A DNA stretch of 64,000 nt from Streptomyces sp. NBC_00690 (GTDB taxonomy: Bacteria > Actinomycetota > Actinomycetes > Streptomycetales > Streptomycetaceae), in NCBI RefSeq assembly GCF_036226685.1, contig NZ_CP109009.1:1550001-1614000 (forward strand), in the 5' to 3' direction. The number at the start of each line of letters is the position of its first letter. The stretch's first letter is position 1. Position numbers and translations under genes: made by a program. Positions 18,542 to 27,832 of the stretch are shown here, one piece after another. Under the pieces are notes generated by a model. That model was not told where the DNA came from and did not search any database. It saw only the letters and a program-made list of their open reading frames with translations.

Positions 18542-19370
18542 GGACCGTCCCGGCGCGTACGGCGTCGAGGAAGACGAGCACCGCCTGTTCGATGCCTCGC
18601 TGCCTGGCGACGGGCACCCAGTCGCCCCGGCGCCGAATGCTGGGCTGCCCCTTGTGGTCGACGACCTCGGCGAGGTTGCGCACTTCGCGCTTGCTGTCCT
18701 GGCCCGCGATCTCCAGGATCTCCTCGGTGGAGCCGCTGCGGTGGTTCATCGTGCCGATCGCGGTGAAGCCGTCACCGGACAGCTGGAGCACGACGTGATG
18801 GAGGTGATCACCGATCAGACGAGCGCGTACGTCCGTGTGCTCGATCGGCCCAGGGGCCAGGAAGCGCAGGGTGTCGACGACATGGATGAAGTCGTCGTAG
18901 ACGAAGGTGCGCGGGACTTCGGCGAGCCCGATGCGGTTCTTCTGGAGCAGGATCAGATCGCGGGGGTGTTCCAGGCACTGGGCGTAGGAGGGTGCGAAGC
19001 GGCGGTTGAAGCCGACGGCGAGGCTGACCCGACGCGCTGCGGCGAGTTCCACCAGTCGGCGTGCCTCGGCCAGTTCATTGGCCAGCGGCTTGTCGACGAA
19101 TGTGGGCACACCCGCCTCGATCAGGGTGCCGACGATCTGCGCATGCACGGCGGTCGGGGCGTGGACGAAGGCGGCGTCGAGGTCCTGGGCGAGCAGGGAT
19201 TCCAAGGTGGTGTGTTGTTGTGCCGCCGGGATGCGGTACGCCTCGGCCGTCCGGGCGAGGGTGGCAGGAGTACGTGTCTGGAGGTGCAGCTCGATCCCGG
19301 GCAGTGCGCCGAACACGGGCAGATACGCCTTCTGCGCGATGTCTCCGAGGCCGATGCAACCGATCTTCAC
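18465..19370 (-). CDS. Gfo/Idh/MocA family oxidoreductase
   Basis: 301 residues. A Rossmann N-terminus (IGCIGLGDIAQKAYLP) and VDKPLA carry the conserved Lys of the family; GFNRRFAPSY and the DDFIHVVDTLRF segment belong to the C-terminal alpha/beta domain with the catalytic Asp-x3-His type arrangement. The GTG start at 19370 has GGAGG upstream. These enzymes oxidise or reduce sugars, inositols or related compounds with NAD(P). Substrate unknown. The C-terminal coding region overlaps lnt on the opposite strand. Confidence 0.88.
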   Translation of the reverse strand: MKIGCIGLGDIAQKAYLPVFGALPGIELHLQTRTPATLARTAEAYRIPAAQQHTTLESLLAQDLDAAFVHAPTAVHAQIVGTLIEAGVPTFVDKPLANELAEARRLVELAAARRVSLAVGFNRRFAPSYAQCLEHPRDLILLQKNRIGLAEVPRTFVYDDFIHVVDTLRFLAPGPIEHTDVRARLIGDHLHHVVLQLSGDGFTAIGTMNHRSGSTEEILEIAGQDSKREVRNLAEVVDHKGQPSIRRRGDWVPVARQRGIEQAVLVFLDAVRAGTVLSAQDALQTHELCEQVVLRAMEHAS

Positions 19371-19517
19371 AGATTCCTCCCTAGGGCCTGTCCTGGTGCG
19401 CACCCGTTGGGCACCCGTGTCGTGGGTGCTTCGGGGACCTCGGCTCGACTCCAGCGCCGTATCGCGCTCGCCGGGGCGGACCGATCCACACCGAATGACG
19501 ATCCACCACCGAGTCCG

Positions 19518-20729
19518 TCATCCGTGCGATGCCTGGTCAGCATACGTGCGCTGGGGTGGCCGCCAGTCGAGGATCCCGTCGCCCGCGCGGAGGGCGACCC
19601 GCGGGCCGAGGCGGGCGATCAGACCCAGCAGCGCTTCGCGCACGGTGACCGCCGGAGCGCTGGACAGCGATTGCGCCCTGGCGACCCGGGCGGCTTTGCG
19701 CACGATGGCGGTGGTGCGGGGTTGGCGATCGGCGCTGTAGGCGGCGAGCGAGGAGCCGAGGTCTCCGTTCGGCGCCAGATGATGGGCGAGGACCACGGCG
19801 TCCTCGACGGCCTGGTTGCCGCCTTGACCGAGCATCGGGGTCATGGCGTGGGCGGCGTCCCCGAGCAGCGCGGTGCGGCCCCGGTGGAACGTGGGCAGCG
19901 GGTCGATGAGGTGGTGGACGTCGCTGCGCAGTACCCCGCCCGGTGATGTGGCGTCGATGATCTGTGGCACGGGCTCGTGCCAACCGCCGAAGCGGCGCAG
20001 CAGTTCGGCGCGTTCGTCGTCGGCGCGCTCTCCGCGCGGCGCGAGGGCCGCCGCGTAGGCGTAGAGGGAGCCGTCCTTGAGCGGCTGGGTGCCCCAGAGC
20101 ATCCCCGGGCCCCAGGTCTCGTGGGGTTCCTGGGGTTGTTCGAGCGCCGGAACGAGCACGCGCCAGGTGGTGAAGCCGGAGTAGGCCGGTGCAGGGTGCG
20201 CCGGGAACAGGGTCTGGCGTGCGGACGAGTGGATTCCGTCGGCGGCGACGACCAGTTCGGCTTCGAGTCGGTCGGCGCCGACGGCGACCACGGCCGGCTG
20301 TCCACCGGGTACACCGGGATCGATCAGCTCAGCGGGGCTCGCGGTCCGTACGACCCCGGTGGGCAGCCCGGATGCGATCAGGTCGATCAGGGTGGCGCGG
20401 TGGATCACCACGAGGGGGCCGCCGAAGCGTTCGGCGAACGCCGCGCTGTCCACTCGGTTGAGCCAGCGACCTCGGGGGTTGCGCAGACCGCCACCGCCCT
20501 GCCAGGCGGCGAGTTCACGGATGCCGTCGCCCAGCCCGATGACGTCGAGCGCCCGTTGGCCATTGGGGGCGAGGCTGATTCCCGCGCCCACGGGCTCCAG
20601 GCTCTGCGCTCGTTCGAAGACCGTGGTTCGCCAGCCTCGCTGGTGCAGGGCCACGGCGGCGGTGAGACCGCCGATGCCGCTGCCGATCACGATGGCACGG
20701 GGCGCAGTGGGTCGAGCCGAACCGGACAT
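19518..20729 (-). CDS. FAD-dependent aromatic monooxygenase (salicylate/3-hydroxybenzoate hydroxylase type)
   Basis: 403 residues, group A flavin monooxygenase. VIGSGIGGLTAAVAL binds the ADP part of FAD, VVAADGIHS is the DG motif, and ALLGDAAHAMTPMLGQGGNQAVED is represented by the GD motif and its continuation. AAGGAGAAGG precedes ATG 20729. The gene is divergent from a TetR-type repressor with two palindromic operators in between, so a small aromatic or xenobiotic inducer is likely. A role in the polyketide loci is not indicated. Confidence 0.9.
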   Translation of the reverse strand: MSGSARPTAPRAIVIGSGIGGLTAAVALHQRGWRTTVFERAQSLEPVGAGISLAPNGQRALDVIGLGDGIRELAAWQGGGGLRNPRGRWLNRVDSAAFAERFGGPLVVIHRATLIDLIASGLPTGVVRTASPAELIDPGVPGGQPAVVAVGADRLEAELVVAADGIHSSARQTLFPAHPAPAYSGFTTWRVLVPALEQPQEPHETWGPGMLWGTQPLKDGSLYAYAAALAPRGERADDERAELLRRFGGWHEPVPQIIDATSPGGVLRSDVHHLIDPLPTFHRGRTALLGDAAHAMTPMLGQGGNQAVEDAVVLAHHLAPNGDLGSSLAAYSADRQPRTTAIVRKAARVARAQSLSSAPAVTVREALLGLIARLGPRVALRAGDGILDWRPPQRTYADQASHG

Positions 20730-20745
20730 GCCTTCTCCTTACGTA

Positions 20746-20787
20746 ACTACACCTGTAGTGACCCTGCGAGCGTACTACACCCGTAGT
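20746..20787. promoter_or_regulatory. Twin TetR operators between divergent genes
   Basis: Two 14-base near-identical palindromes, ACTACACCTGTAGT (20746-20759) and ACTACACCCGTAGT (20774-20787), with centres 28 bases apart in the 80-base gap between the monooxygenase and TetR starts. They are probably bound by the adjacent regulator to control both promoters. Confidence 0.85.
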
Positions 20788-20809
20788 TTCCGAGCGGTAG
20801 GTTGGGGCC

Positions 20810-21406
20810 ATGGCCGAACGCACCACACCACAGGGCTCCCGAGCCGACCTGATCACCGACACCGCTCTTGACGTGCTGGCAGAGCGCGGGATGCGCGGGC
20901 TGACCCACCGCGCGGTGGACGAAGCGGCCGGACTCCCCCAGGGCTCCACCTCGAACCTCTTCCGCACCCGGCAGACACTGCTGGAGGCCGTGGTCACCCG
21001 GCTGATGCACCGCGAGGTCTCGATCCTTGCCATCGACGAGATGCCCGGGCCGACCGACGGCACGGCGGCCCTGGCGAACGCGCTCGCCCTGGCCGTGCAC
21101 CGCTCGCTGAACGAACACCGCACGCTGGTGATCGCCCGGTACGAACTCGCCCTGGAGGCCACGCGCAGACCCGAGCTGCGCACGGCCTACGACACGGCCG
21201 GCAGGAGCTTTCGCGGGCCGCTCCACGCGCTGCTGACGGCTGCCGGGTCATCAGATGCGGAGCGGCACACCCGATCCCTGATCGCCTGGTGCGAAGGGCT
21301 CCTGTTCACCTGTGCGGCCGGAGCGGACCATCTCGCACCCCCCGACCACGAGACCGTACGGAAGGGACTGACGGAACTGCTGAACGGGATGCTCGGCCGC
21401 CCTTGA
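20810..21406 (+). CDS. TetR/AcrR family transcriptional regulator
   Basis: 198 residues: N-terminal helix-turn-helix (TALDVLAERGMRGLTHRAVDEAAGLPQGS in part, with SNLFRTRQTLLEAV as the recognition and linker helices) and a helical ligand-binding domain (about 70-190). It probably represses itself and the divergent FAD monooxygenase through the paired palindromes upstream. Confidence 0.9.
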   Translation: MAERTTPQGSRADLITDTALDVLAERGMRGLTHRAVDEAAGLPQGSTSNLFRTRQTLLEAVVTRLMHREVSILAIDEMPGPTDGTAALANALALAVHRSLNEHRTLVIARYELALEATRRPELRTAYDTAGRSFRGPLHALLTAAGSSDAERHTRSLIAWCEGLLFTCAAGADHLAPPDHETVRKGLTELLNGMLGRP

Positions 21407-21642
21407 GCACGTGGGAGCGGTGAGTGCGTCGGTCCGCCATGCGTCAGCGGATGCGGATACGGATACGGAAGGACGACGGTCGGGAACCGCGTCGGCGCTC
21501 CCGACGAACCTCGCTCCGCGCGCCCGAGGCTCCCTGCACATCCCGACCGCTGGCGACGACTGGTCGAGCGTTGTCATCCGTGCGGGCCATTTCCCGCGCA
21601 TACCACCCCTGAACAGACCTTCCAGCCAACAGAGTTGGCCGG

Positions 21643-22164
21643 GTGACCACTCTCGCCAAGAACCGGCTGACCATGGCGGCCCGGGCCCGGACCGGCCTGG
21701 TCCTCTCCGGTCTACTCCTCCCCGGTCTGCTCCTCCCCGGTCTGCTCCTCCCCGGCTGCGTGACCGTACCGGCCGAGCCACGGCCCGTGCGTCCGCTCCC
21801 CTCCGAACGGCACACTCCTGTGGTAACGCCACAGATCGTGCAGGGGCCGGCCCGCGAGGCGCTGGAGCGAGTGCCTGCCGACCCCGTTGAGCTTCCCCCG
21901 GCCGCTCCCCGGCAGGCCCCCCTCCCGCCGAGCTCGGCTCCACAGGCCGACGACGCGCCGCCCCGACGCAGTCGCCCACCCGCTCCCCGGCGGACCGACA
22001 CCCCGCGCCCGACGCCTCCGGCCGTCCGTCCCTCACCGACCGCACTGCCCACCACCATCAGGGATGTGTGTGCTCTCGGCGAGCACTACGGCGGTCTGGA
22101 CCCGGACGGTGCCACCGGACGGATCTGCCGTGAGTGGCACCGCAAGGGTTGGCCGGGCTCATGA
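21643..22164 (+). CDS. Putative lipoprotein with Pro-rich linker
   Basis: 173 residues from GTG 21643; ATG 21673 is an alternative start. A hydrophobic N-terminus made of three LLLPG repeats ends in a lipobox (LLPGC), predicting signal peptidase II cleavage and lipidation. A long Pro/Arg-rich disordered linker follows (about 45-135), then a small C-terminal module with two Cys (DVCALGEHYGGLDPDG and RICREWH). Function unknown; the C-terminal module recurs in streptomycete cell-envelope proteins. Confidence 0.65.
   Translation: MTTLAKNRLTMAARARTGLVLSGLLLPGLLLPGLLLPGCVTVPAEPRPVRPLPSERHTPVVTPQIVQGPAREALERVPADPVELPPAAPRQAPLPPSSAPQADDAPPRRSRPPAPRRTDTPRPTPPAVRPSPTALPTTIRDVCALGEHYGGLDPDGATGRICREWHRKGWPGS
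21706..21755. repeat. 15-base in-frame repeats in a signal peptide
   Basis: Three imperfect 15-base units encode the successive LLLPG segments of the lipoprotein signal sequence. They lengthen the hydrophobic core and are slippage-prone. Confidence 0.8.
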
Positions 22165-22320
22165 AGGCAAGCACCCCGGCCGCCCTGACCAGCGGGAGGC
22201 AGCCCGACGGGACCGCCGCCCTGACCACACGGGAGGCGGCCCGGCGGGACCGTGGCACGGCCGGACGGACAAGCTGCACGCCGACGGGGACTTGAGGGCC
22301 GGGGCCGTCGTACACAGCAG

Positions 22321-22803
22321 TCAGACCTCGCCCAGCGAGCGCTCCAAGCGTGCGACGGCGGTACGCATGCGGTGGCCGTAGCCATCGTCCTTGAGGTGGC
22401 GCGCCGACTCACGCGCCCGATCGAGATGGGCCCGTGCGGCATCGAGGTGCTGGAGCTTCACATAGTCCGAGGCGAGGTTGAGATGAAGCGAAGGAAACAG
22501 GGCCCGCAGAGCCCGGAGGGACTGCTGCCGATCGCCGCGCACTTCCCCTTCGGCCGCCGCCAGCGCCCGGAGGTCCCAGGCCAACTCGTCACCGGGGTCG
22601 TCCTGGGTGTCGGCCATGTAGTGGGCCAGGGTGCAGCGGTGCAATGCCTCGCCGCGCTCCCCGATCTCGGACCACAACGCACCGAAGCGATTGCGGGCCT
22701 CCTCCCGGTCACCTCCGTGGAGCAACATGACCGCCTGCCCGATCCGGGTCAGTACGGGGTCCTGCCCCGCTTCCTGCTGCTCGATCACCGCGGCCTCCCA
22801 CAT
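22321..22803 (-). CDS. Hypothetical helical-repeat (TPR-like) protein
   Basis: A 160-residue all-helical protein with TPR-like helix pairs (RIGQAVMLLHGGDREEARNRF, HLNLASDYVKLQHLDAARAHLDRA in parts). AAGG sits close to ATG 22803. No catalytic motif is visible. Such proteins often are the effector part of regulators or protein-binding adaptors; here it stands alone. It runs in the same direction as ung but is 3' of it, separated by about 200 bases. Confidence 0.6.
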   Translation of the reverse strand: MWEAAVIEQQEAGQDPVLTRIGQAVMLLHGGDREEARNRFGALWSEIGERGEALHRCTLAHYMADTQDDPGDELAWDLRALAAAEGEVRGDRQQSLRALRALFPSLHLNLASDYVKLQHLDAARAHLDRARESARHLKDDGYGHRMRTAVARLERSLGEV

Positions 22804-22999
22804 CCTTCACACCAGGACACAACGCACAGCAGCGTGTACTCGGAGGCGGTCTCCGTCGGGCTCTCCCGCCCGATCCCTCCGCCCCACGACCACACGCTGC
22901 CGACGTTAATCGCCCCCGTGGGCAAACCCGCACAGGCTCGTCACGGGTCCGCGTTCCATCAGCCGGCTGCCGCACCGGGCCCCGAGCCGATGGCCCCGG

Positions 23000-23683
23000 T
23001 CAGCCCAGGTTCGGGATGCGCCAGTCGATCGGCTCGTGGCCCTGTGCGGCGACCGCCTCGTTGATCTGGGTGAAGGGCTGCGAACCGAAGAACTTCTTCG
23101 CGGAGAGCGGGGAAGGGTGGGCGCCCTTGACCACGACGTGCCGGGACTCGTCGATCAGGGGGAGCTTCTTCTGCGCGTAGTTGCCCCAGAGGACGAAGAC
23201 GGCCGGGTCGGGGCGCGAGGCGACCGCGCGGATCACTGCGTCCGTCACCTTCTCCCATCCCTTGCCCTTGTGGGAGTTCGCCTCGCCCGCCCGGACCGTC
23301 AGCACCGCGTTCAGCAGGAGGACTCCCTGCTGGGCCCACGGCATCAGATAGCCGTTGTCCGGAACGGGCAGACCCAGCTCTGCCTGCATCTCCTTGTAGA
23401 TGTTGCGGAGAGAGGGAGGCGTCTTCACACCGGGACGCACCGAGAAGCACAGTCCGTGCCCCTGGCCCTCACCGTGGTAGGGGTCCTGGCCCAGGATGAG
23501 AACCTTGACCTGGTCATAGGGAGTGGCGTCGAGGGCTGCGAAGACTTCCTCCCGCGGCGGGTAGACGGGACCCTTCGCCCGCTCTTCCTCGACGAACTCG
23601 GTCAGCTCCTTGAAGTAGGGCTGGGCCAGTTCGTCGCCGAGGACGCCGCGCCAGGACTCGGGCAGCATGTCGGTGTCGGTCAC
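23000..23683 (-). CDS. ung: Uracil-DNA glycosylase, family 1
   Basis: 227 residues. GQDPYHGEGQGHGL contains the water-activating Asp, LLLNAVLTVR the strand with the uracil-contacting Asn, and HPSPLS the catalytic His. Full length for the family. The GTG start at 23683 has GGAGG 8 bases upstream. It excises uracil from DNA in base excision repair. Confidence 0.97.
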   Translation of the reverse strand: MTDTDMLPESWRGVLGDELAQPYFKELTEFVEEERAKGPVYPPREEVFAALDATPYDQVKVLILGQDPYHGEGQGHGLCFSVRPGVKTPPSLRNIYKEMQAELGLPVPDNGYLMPWAQQGVLLLNAVLTVRAGEANSHKGKGWEKVTDAVIRAVASRPDPAVFVLWGNYAQKKLPLIDESRHVVVKGAHPSPLSAKKFFGSQPFTQINEAVAAQGHEPIDWRIPNLG

Positions 23684-23834
23684 GTCAAGAACCTCCGGAG
23701 AGTGATCAGTTACTGACCACAGAACCTACCGGGAGCCACTGACAACGGGCGCCTCAGAGAAAATCTGCCCCAACGCGATGCCCCAACGCAACGAGTGGGG
23801 CATGCCCGGATAGCCGTCGCCCGCGGACGGGCTC

Positions 23835-23947
23835 GGCGAGGAACCGCTCACGGGTGCGGCGAGGAACCGCTCACGGGTGCGGCGAACCCCCCGGCCGTCA
23901 CTCCCGTGAGCGGAGCTTGTGCCCCGTACTGGCTTGTGCCCCGTACT
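23835..23947 (-). terminator. Duplicated sequence with hairpin after the binding-protein gene
   Basis: A 23-base unit is present twice in tandem (23835-23857, 23858-23880) and a 16-base unit twice with 17-base period (23915-23930, 23932-23947). Each 23-base unit contains CCGCTCACGGG, whose exact complement CCCGTGAGCGG lies at 23903-23913, so the second unit can form an 11-bp stem with a 25-base loop. This would end transcription of the substrate-binding-protein gene, whose stop codon lies inside the last repeat. Confidence 0.6.
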
Positions 23948-25523
23948 ACCAACTGGCCTTGCGGTAGAGCTCCCACATCTGCATGATCGCCTGCGGGTCG
24001 ACCGCGCGCTCGCTTCCGCCGATCTCCTTGTTGGCCGCGATGTAGACCTTGCCCTGCCACAGCGGAAGCAGCCGCACGTCCTTGGCGAGGATCTTCTGTA
24101 CGTCCTCGAAGTACTTGGCGACGGCACCGCGGTCAGTCTCGGTGCGGGACTGGGGCAGCAGCTCCTTGGTGATCTCGTCGTTGACGTAGGGGGTCGACAG
24201 GACGTTCTGTTCGCCCACGAAGGGCGCGATGAAGTTGTCCGGGTCCGGGAAGTCGGGGAACCAACCGCGCCCGAAGACCGGGTAGGTGCCGCTCTGGTAG
24301 CCCTTCTGGAACTCCGCCTCGGGCTTGCCCTTGACGGTGATCTTGAACAGCCCCGACGCTTCCAGCTGCTGCTTGATCGCGTTGAACTCAATGCCCGTGC
24401 CCGCGCCGTAGCGGTCGGTGGTGTACCAGAGGGTCAGCTCGACCGGCTCGGTGATTCCGTCCCGCTCCAAGATCTTCTTGGCCTTGCTGGCGTCGGGCTC
24501 GCCGTAGACGTCGAAGAACTGGGTGGAGTGGCCCGTGATCCCTCGGGGGATCATCGAGTACAGGGGCTCGGCGGTGCCCTTGTAGACCTTGGAGATGAGG
24601 GCCCCACGGTCGATGATCTGGGCGATCGCCCTGCGCACCGATGTCTTGCCCGCCATCGGGTCCTTGGGGTTGAAGACGAGGTAGCGTATGTCCGCGCCAA
24701 CCGTCTCGATGACCTGGAGATTCTTGTTCTGCGGCAGCTTCGACTGCTGGAGGTCCGCCACGTCCGTGGCGGAGAGTCCCCGGAAGGTGGCGTCGATCTT
24801 CTTCCGCTTCAGCGCTCCGATCATGATCTCGGAGTCGCGGAAGTATCGAATCGTGATGGCGTCGTTCTTCAACCGGGCGAACCCGCGGTAGCTGCCGTTC
24901 TTGACGAGTTCGGCCTTCTCGCCCTTGGTGTAGGAGCTCAACTTGTAGGGCCCCGAGCCCGTCACACCACCGTCCTTGCGCAACTGGGTGGCCGGGTACT
25001 CCTCCGGCGCGACCAAGGAGGTGGCCGGGGTGGCGAGGACGAAGGGGAAGGTGGCGTCGGACGCCTTGAGGAAGAATTTGACCTTGAGTTCGCCGTCGGT
25101 CTGCACACTGCCGAGGGAGGTCAGCAGTTTACTGGGGCCGTTCCTGGAAGAGATGTGCTGAACGCGCGTGATGGAGTGCTTGACCGCTTCCGCGTTGAGC
25201 TTCTCTCCATTGGAGAACAAGAGTCCCGGCTTCAACGTGCATTCGTAAACCTTGGGGCCGGTGAACTCGCAACGCTGTGCCGCATCGGGTTGCGGCAGCG
25301 TGGAGTCGGTCGGGAAACTCAGCAGGGTTTGATAGACATTGCGATACAACTCCCATGAACCGTCCCAGGCGGCTGCCGGATCGAGGGTCGTGGGCTCGCT
25401 CGTCGTGCCGACCGTAATCTTCTGGTCGCCGCCGCCCTGGGCATCGGAGAACAGGCCGCACCCCGCGAGCAGGGATATGGACGCTAGGGCTGCAGTGGAC
25501 TGCAGACAGGTCCGGTAGAACAC
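23946..25523 (-). CDS. ABC transporter substrate-binding lipoprotein (peptide/nickel family)
   Basis: 525 residues from GTG 25523, chosen because GAGGAG lies 7 bases upstream; the GTG two codons earlier is too close to it. The signal peptide ends in lipobox LLAGC. The mature part is a family 5 (DppA/OppA-like) solute-binding protein: TTSEPTTLDPAAAWDG at the start, GSGPYKLSSYTKGE and GRGWFPDFPDPDNF inside. No permease or ATPase gene is adjacent, so it is either an orphan binding protein or works with components encoded elsewhere. Confidence 0.9.
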   Translation of the reverse strand: MFYRTCLQSTAALASISLLAGCGLFSDAQGGGDQKITVGTTSEPTTLDPAAAWDGSWELYRNVYQTLLSFPTDSTLPQPDAAQRCEFTGPKVYECTLKPGLLFSNGEKLNAEAVKHSITRVQHISSRNGPSKLLTSLGSVQTDGELKVKFFLKASDATFPFVLATPATSLVAPEEYPATQLRKDGGVTGSGPYKLSSYTKGEKAELVKNGSYRGFARLKNDAITIRYFRDSEIMIGALKRKKIDATFRGLSATDVADLQQSKLPQNKNLQVIETVGADIRYLVFNPKDPMAGKTSVRRAIAQIIDRGALISKVYKGTAEPLYSMIPRGITGHSTQFFDVYGEPDASKAKKILERDGITEPVELTLWYTTDRYGAGTGIEFNAIKQQLEASGLFKITVKGKPEAEFQKGYQSGTYPVFGRGWFPDFPDPDNFIAPFVGEQNVLSTPYVNDEITKELLPQSRTETDRGAVAKYFEDVQKILAKDVRLLPLWQGKVYIAANKEIGGSERAVDPQAIMQMWELYRKASW

Positions 25524-25641
25524 GTGCACGCTCCTCGTTCGGCCGTGGGTCGGCCGACCATACCGCAGTGCCCTGTCGGTTCGACCCGGGGGCGCAGGGG
25601 CAGGACACTTGACTCAACGCGTAACAAAAGGCGCAGTCAGC

Positions 25642-26427
25642 TCAATGCAATCCTGCTTTGAGGAAGATACCCCCGTCAACGACCAATGTCTGTCCCGTGA
25701 CCCAGTCGGATTGCTCCGAGGTGAGAAAAGCAGCCGCCGCACCGATGTCCGCGGGCACCCCGAGCCGCCCCAGCGGGTAGGCCGCAGCCGCCTCCTCCTC
25801 ACGGCCCTCGAAAAGCGCCCGCGCGAATTGGGTCTTGACCACCGCGGGAGCAATCGCGTTGACCCGCACCCCAGGGGCGAACTCATGGGCCAACTGAAGG
25901 GTCAGATTAACCATGGCCGCCTTGCTCATGCCATAGGCGCCGAGGAATGGGGAGGGAGCGAGTCCGGCAACGGAGGCGATGTTCACGATCGCGCCGCCGT
26001 TCTCCTTCTGCCATGCGTGGTACGCCTGTTGGGCGAACCCGAGCGCCGAGATCACATTCGTCTCGTACACCTTGCGCACCACGGAAAGATCGAGTTCGGC
26101 GAGTGGACCGTAGACCGGATTGGTACCGGCGTTGTTCACCAGGAAGTCGATCCGCCCGAAGGCTTCCATGACGTGCCGCACCGCTGCTGCCTGATGGGCC
26201 TCGTCATGGGCCTTGCCCGCGACCGCGATGGCACGGTCGGAGCCGAGCCGGTCCACCGCCTCCCGTAGCGCGTCCTCGTTGCGTCCGGTGATGCAGACCC
26301 GGTCGCCGCGGGCGACGAGCGCCTCGGCGATGCCATAGCCGATGCCGCGGCTTCCCCCGGTGATCAGGGCGGTCCGACCGCTTGTGGGGGCCTGGGCCCC
26401 GTCGGCCCGGTGTGACTCGGTGTGCAT
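25642..26427 (-). CDS. SDR family oxidoreductase
   Basis: 261 residues from ATG 26427, preferred for an AGAGGA site 5 bases upstream. Classical SDR: TGGSRGIGYG for the cofactor, LVNNAG, Ser in NIASVAG, YGMSK for Tyr/Lys. It follows the FabG-like SDR gene by 15 bases in one operon. It resembles the SDR encoded at 46668-47417 of the polyketide locus (shared TGGxxGIGxGIA, ANDPEHQ/AHDEAHQ and EFAPGVRVN-type blocks). Substrate unknown. Confidence 0.88.
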   Translation of the reverse strand: MHTESHRADGAQAPTSGRTALITGGSRGIGYGIAEALVARGDRVCITGRNEDALREAVDRLGSDRAIAVAGKAHDEAHQAAAVRHVMEAFGRIDFLVNNAGTNPVYGPLAELDLSVVRKVYETNVISALGFAQQAYHAWQKENGGAIVNIASVAGLAPSPFLGAYGMSKAAMVNLTLQLAHEFAPGVRVNAIAPAVVKTQFARALFEGREEEAAAAYPLGRLGVPADIGAAAAFLTSEQSDWVTGQTLVVDGGIFLKAGLH

Positions 26428-26442
26428 CTCGATCCTCTGCAC

Positions 26443-27204
26443 TCAGTCGAGCGGTCCGCCGGCCACGTACAACACCTGTCCGGAGACGAATCCCGCCTCG
26501 TCACCGGCGAAGTACGCGATCGCTGCCGCCACGTCCTCGGGGCGCCCCACCCGTTGGACCGGGATCTGGGTGGCGGCGGCAGCCTGGAACTCGTCGAAGC
26601 CCATGCCGACGCGGGCCGCGGTCGCCGCCGTCATGTCCGTTGCGATGAAGCCGGGGGCGACGGCGTTGGCCGTGATCCCGAACTTGCCGAGCTCTTTGGC
26701 GAGGGTCTTGGTGAAGCCCTGGAGCCCGGCCTTGACCGCGGAGTAATTGGCCTGGCCGCGGTTGCCGAGCGCCGAGGATGAGGAGAGCGAGACGATCCGT
26801 CCGAAACCGGCGTCCACCATGTGCTTCTGGCATGCCTTGGCCATCAGGAACGCGCCCTTGAGGTGCACGTTCACCACCGTGTCCCAGTCGGACTCGGTCA
26901 TCTTGAACAGCAGGTTGTCCCGCAGCACTCCGGCGTTGTTCACGAGGATGGTCGGTGCGCCCAACTCCGCGGCGACCCGGGCGATCGCGGCGTCCACCCG
27001 GCCACTGTCGGAGACGTCGCAGCTGACGGCGAGGGCTCGACCCCCCGCCGCGGTGATCGCATCCACCGTGTCCTTGCAGGCCGCTTCGTCCAGGTCGAGT
27101 ACCGCGACGGCCCGGCCGTCGGCGGCGAGTCGTACGGCGGTGGCGGCTCCGATGCCCCGGGCCGCCCCGGTGACAACGGCTACCCGCTGCTCGGTGGTGG
27201 ACAT
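26443..27204 (-). CDS. FabG-like SDR (3-oxoacyl-ACP/acetoacetyl-CoA reductase family)
   Basis: 253 residues: TGAARGIGAA for NADP(H), LVNNAGVLRDN, Ser in SLSSSSALG, YSAVK for the Tyr/Lys pair and a C-terminal VLYVAGGP. The NNAGVLRDN and ITANAVAPGFI blocks are typical of FabG-related proteins. GAGGAGAG precedes ATG 27204. It is the first gene of a two-SDR operon and might serve fatty acid or secondary metabolism. Confidence 0.88.
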   Translation of the reverse strand: MSTTEQRVAVVTGAARGIGAATAVRLAADGRAVAVLDLDEAACKDTVDAITAAGGRALAVSCDVSDSGRVDAAIARVAAELGAPTILVNNAGVLRDNLLFKMTESDWDTVVNVHLKGAFLMAKACQKHMVDAGFGRIVSLSSSSALGNRGQANYSAVKAGLQGFTKTLAKELGKFGITANAVAPGFIATDMTAATAARVGMGFDEFQAAAATQIPVQRVGRPEDVAAAIAYFAGDEAGFVSGQVLYVAGGPLD

Positions 27205-27439
27205 GCTGCTCTCTCCTCGCCGTTGGCTGCGCCGCGTCGGCGGGTGCCCGCGGCCGTGATCGTGCGTGATGCACCGGCACCCGTTCCCAGCGGGTGCCGG
27301 CGAGGCCCCTACCCGGCGCCTCGGCCCGGGAGTCAGGACGTCCGGGCGTGAGCGACCGCTTAGTACCGCCGGCTGGACGAGACGCTAGAAGCCCCGACAC
27401 CAGGTGTCAACGGCCACCGTGGGCGCGCCGGGCAGGACA

Positions 27440-27832
27440 TCAGCGCACGAGCAGCGCCAACAGTCGCTCCACCTCCGCCGCGGGATCGGCGGTCAGTCCG
27501 GTGTGCACGGGCCCGGGTTGGACGACGGTCGAGCGCGGCGCGATCAACCACCGAAAGCGCCGACCCACGTCGTCGACGGCTGCCTGTCCGGCGGCTTCCC
27601 CACCGCAGCAGACGTACTCGACCGCGCGCAGGGCCGCCTGGACGCCGGTCACATCCGCGGCGGGGTCCAGCGCCCGGAGCTTGGCCGCGTCGAGATGGGT
27701 ACGGGCCGAGACGAAGGACCGCGCCCGGCAGTAGACCACCACGCCCGCGTTGAAGCACTCGCCCCGCTCCACCCGTGGCACCACCCGCAACAGGGCGTAC
27801 TCGAACACCTCACGGCCATCGCGCCCGCTCAT
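27440..27832 (-). CDS. DUF3037 family protein
   Basis: 130 residues starting at ATG 27832, overlapping the HipA-like stop by 4 bases (ATGA). FEYALLRVVPRVERGECFNAGVVVYC is the family hallmark region (given here across positions 10-35). Function unknown, but DUF3037 genes are regularly coupled to HipA-family kinase genes in actinomycetes, as here, so the two probably act together. Confidence 0.88.
   Translation of the reverse strand: MSGRDGREVFEYALLRVVPRVERGECFNAGVVVYCRARSFVSARTHLDAAKLRALDPAADVTGVQAALRAVEYVCCGGEAAGQAAVDDVGRRFRWLIAPRSTVVQPGPVHTGLTADPAAEVERLLALLVR

Noticed and set aside
22709..23450. Minus-strand ORFs of 88 and 163 codons around the ung 3' end
   Set aside because: They overlap ung in another frame and have Arg/Gly/Pro-rich shadow composition.
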